A stretch of DNA of 64,000 bases, taken from Pseudochryseolinea flava. Its GTDB lineage: Bacteria > Bacteroidota > Bacteroidia > Cytophagales > Cyclobacteriaceae. Numbering within the stretch: position 1 is the stretch's first letter; each line of letters starts with the position of its first letter. The translations under genes were made by a program, and so were the position numbers. Under the pieces are notes generated by a model. That model had not been told where the DNA came from, ran no database searches, and saw nothing but the letters and a program-made list of their open reading frames with translations. Positions 62,515-64,000 of this stretch are shown here, one piece after another. Location: the NCBI RefSeq assembly GCF_003286915.1, contig NZ_QMFY01000013.1, positions 1 to 64,000 on the forward strand, given 5' to 3'.

Positions 62515-64000
62515 ATGAACAACCTGGCTTGCCGTATTGGATATTTTTTGTGTTGCCTATTGGTAACGACGATTAGCATTGCCGATGATGGTTATCGGCT
62601 CTGGCTTAAATATGATCCATTAACGGATCGTGCAATTGTTAAACATTATCAATCGTCGATCACTTCGATTTTGGTTGACGGAAATTCAGAAACGATTGAC
62701 GTCATTAAACGCGAGTTGGCGATGGCCACATCGGGTCTGCTTCAATCCAAAATTCCATTCATCAATCGCATCGAAAAGAACGGGACGTTGGTGATCGGAA
62801 ATATAAATGCTTCGTCCATTGCTTCTTTGCAGTTTGATAGATCATTACTTCAGAAGTCTGAAGAAGCTTATCTGATCAAAAATATGATCGTCAAAGGTAA
62901 GCGCTGTATTGTGATTACGAGCAGATCAGATCGCGGCGTACTTTACGGTGTTTTTTATTTTATCCGATTGCTCCAAACACAACAGCGTATTGATGGGCGA
63001 GATGTTGTGAACAGTCCGGCAATTGCAAATCGTATTCTTAATCATTGGGATAATCTTGATCGTACTGTAGAACGCGGTTATGCTGGCTTTTCATTGTGGG
63101 ATTGGCATCGCTTACCGGCATATGTTGATCAACGTTATCACGATTATGCACGCGCCAATTCGTCCATCGGTATAAATGGTACGGTGCTTACCAACGTGAA
63201 TGCTAATGCACAAGTGCTAACACCTTTTTATTTGGAAAAAGTAAAAGCGCTCGCTGATGTGTTTCGACCTTATGGGATAAAAGTTTATCTCACGGCGAGA
63301 TTCAGTGCGCCCATGGAAATAGGCGGTTTATCTACAGCCGATCCATCTGAAAAAAATGTTCAGCAATGGTGGAATGATAAGGTGAAAGAAATTTATCGAC
63401 ATGTACCAGACTTTGGTGGTTTTCTCGTGAAAGCAAATTCCGAAGGACAGCCAGGTCCACAGAATTATAAACGAACACATGCTGATGGCGCGAATATGCT
63501 CGCTGATGCGCTTGCTCCATTTGGGGGCATCGTGATGTGGCGCGCATTTGTATACGACAACGAAGTTCCCGTTGACAGGACTAAACAAGCGTATAACGAA
63601 TTCAAACCGTTGGATGGATTGTTTCGAAAAAATGTAATCGTACAAGTTAAAAATGGTCCGTTAGACTTTCAGCCACGTGAGCCTTTTCATCCGTTGTTTG
63701 GTGCGATGGAGAAGACGCCGTTGATGATGGAGTTTCAACTCACACAAGAGTATCTCGGCTTTGCTACACATCTTGCATTCCTTTCTCCAATGTGGGAAGA
63801 ATGTTTGAAGTCAAAAACATTTGCGCATGATAAACCTTCCACGGTTGCTGAAATTATTTCCGATGAGAGCAGGCAGTATCAATCAACGGCGATCGCTGGT
63901 GTTGCAAATATTGGCAATGATAGAAATTGGTGTGGACATCCATTTGCACAATCCAATTGGTATGCATTTGGAAGATTGGCCTGGGATCCTTTTTCTAATT
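62515..64000 (+). CDS. aguA: GH67 alpha-glucuronidase (cut by the window end)
   Basis: Only the first 495 codons are present. The signal peptide MNNLACRIGYFLCCLLVTTI is followed by the N-terminal domain YRLWLKYDPLTD (the usual GH67 start). The catalytic barrel then shows NRILNHWDNLDRTVERGYAG, the acid E310 in LVKANSEGQPGP, and the likely base residues D384 in NGPLDFQPREP and E412 in QLTQEYLG. GH67 removes 4-O-methyl-glucuronic acid from the non-reducing end of xylo-oligosaccharides. It makes the locus specific for glucuronoxylan and is in the same operon as the LacI gene. Confidence 0.95.
   Translation, partial: MNNLACRIGYFLCCLLVTTISIADDGYRLWLKYDPLTDRAIVKHYQSSITSILVDGNSETIDVIKRELAMATSGLLQSKIPFINRIEKNGTLVIGNINASSIASLQFDRSLLQKSEEAYLIKNMIVKGKRCIVITSRSDRGVLYGVFYFIRLLQTQQRIDGRDVVNSPAIANRILNHWDNLDRTVERGYAGFSLWDWHRLPAYVDQRYHDYARANSSIGINGTVLTNVNANAQVLTPFYLEKVKALADVFRPYGIKVYLTARFSAPMEIGGLSTADPSEKNVQQWWNDKVKEIYRHVPDFGGFLVKANSEGQPGPQNYKRTHADGANMLADALAPFGGIVMWRAFVYDNEVPVDRTKQAYNEFKPLDGLFRKNVIVQVKNGPLDFQPREPFHPLFGAMEKTPLMMEFQLTQEYLGFATHLAFLSPMWEECLKSKTFAHDKPSTVAEIISDESRQYQSTAIAGVANIGNDRNWCGHPFAQSNWYAFGRLAWDPFSN

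Overview
The window looks like chromosome of a Bacteroidota member, most likely Cytophagales. The support is two SusC/SusD pairs, a type IX secretion sorting domain, 7TM-DISM and ligand-sensor/histidine-kinase receptors, promoters of the -33 TTG / -7 TAnnTTTG type, and weak Shine-Dalgarno sequences. The exact genus cannot be fixed from the sequence alone. No rRNA, tRNA, CRISPR array, intact prophage or intact insertion sequence was seen.

Layout. 1-300: the tail of a possible gene, then a minus-strand structure of two covarying hairpins plus a terminator that may be a small RNA. 300-5230: a NYN-domain protein, a 7TM-DISM receptor fused to a transposase-type zinc ribbon/HTH, and a secreted GH30 glycosidase. 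5.4-12.3 kb: housekeeping and small-molecule genes (SIMPL, aldo/keto reductase, VOC, SRPBCC, GyrI-like, GlxA-like regulator) and a frameshifted T9SS-type surface protein, with intergenic repeats at 10.4-10.6 kb. 12.4-26.2 kb: two sensor kinases, a kinase-like phosphotransferase, an S41 protease fused to a carboxypeptidase-regulatory domain, an alcohol dehydrogenase, an AraC regulator, an MBL hydrolase, a DUF1080 lipoprotein and a DJ-1 protein. 26.3-32.4 kb: the thiamin operon thiS-C-(TenI/thiE-like)-D-E-G-H on the minus strand behind a TPP riboswitch and a recognisable promoter.

33.2-52.2 kb is the most interesting region: a divergent organosulfate-scavenging locus. To the left run a TonB-dependent receptor, a periplasmic-binding-type protein, a formylglycine-generating enzyme and a sulfatase. 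To the right run a second binding-type protein, SusC, SusD, two AtsA-like sulfatases, two tiny membrane proteins, a fatty-acid hydroxylase/sterol desaturase-like protein, a SnoaL-like protein and a HEAT-like protein. The two promoters face apart, and each carries the same 17-bp imperfect palindrome between its -33 and -7 elements. The rightward leader encodes a 38-residue peptide unusually rich in Met and Cys that ends in Cys-Cys-Cys-Phe. The abundant exported proteins of the locus are almost free of sulfur amino acids: SusC has 1043 residues, with Met only at the start and no Cys. Taken together this suggests a sulfur-starvation regulon with a sulfur-sparing proteome and possible translation-coupled attenuation by sulfur amino acid supply.

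52.5-64.0 kb: a lone response regulator, then a glucuronoxylan utilisation locus. SusC, SusD, a GH10 xylanase with two CBM modules inserted in its catalytic domain and a second GH10 are on the minus strand. Divergent from them are a LacI regulator and a GH67 alpha-glucuronidase cut by the window end. LacI-type operators (TGCAACCGATTGCA and relatives) lie in the divergent intergenic region.
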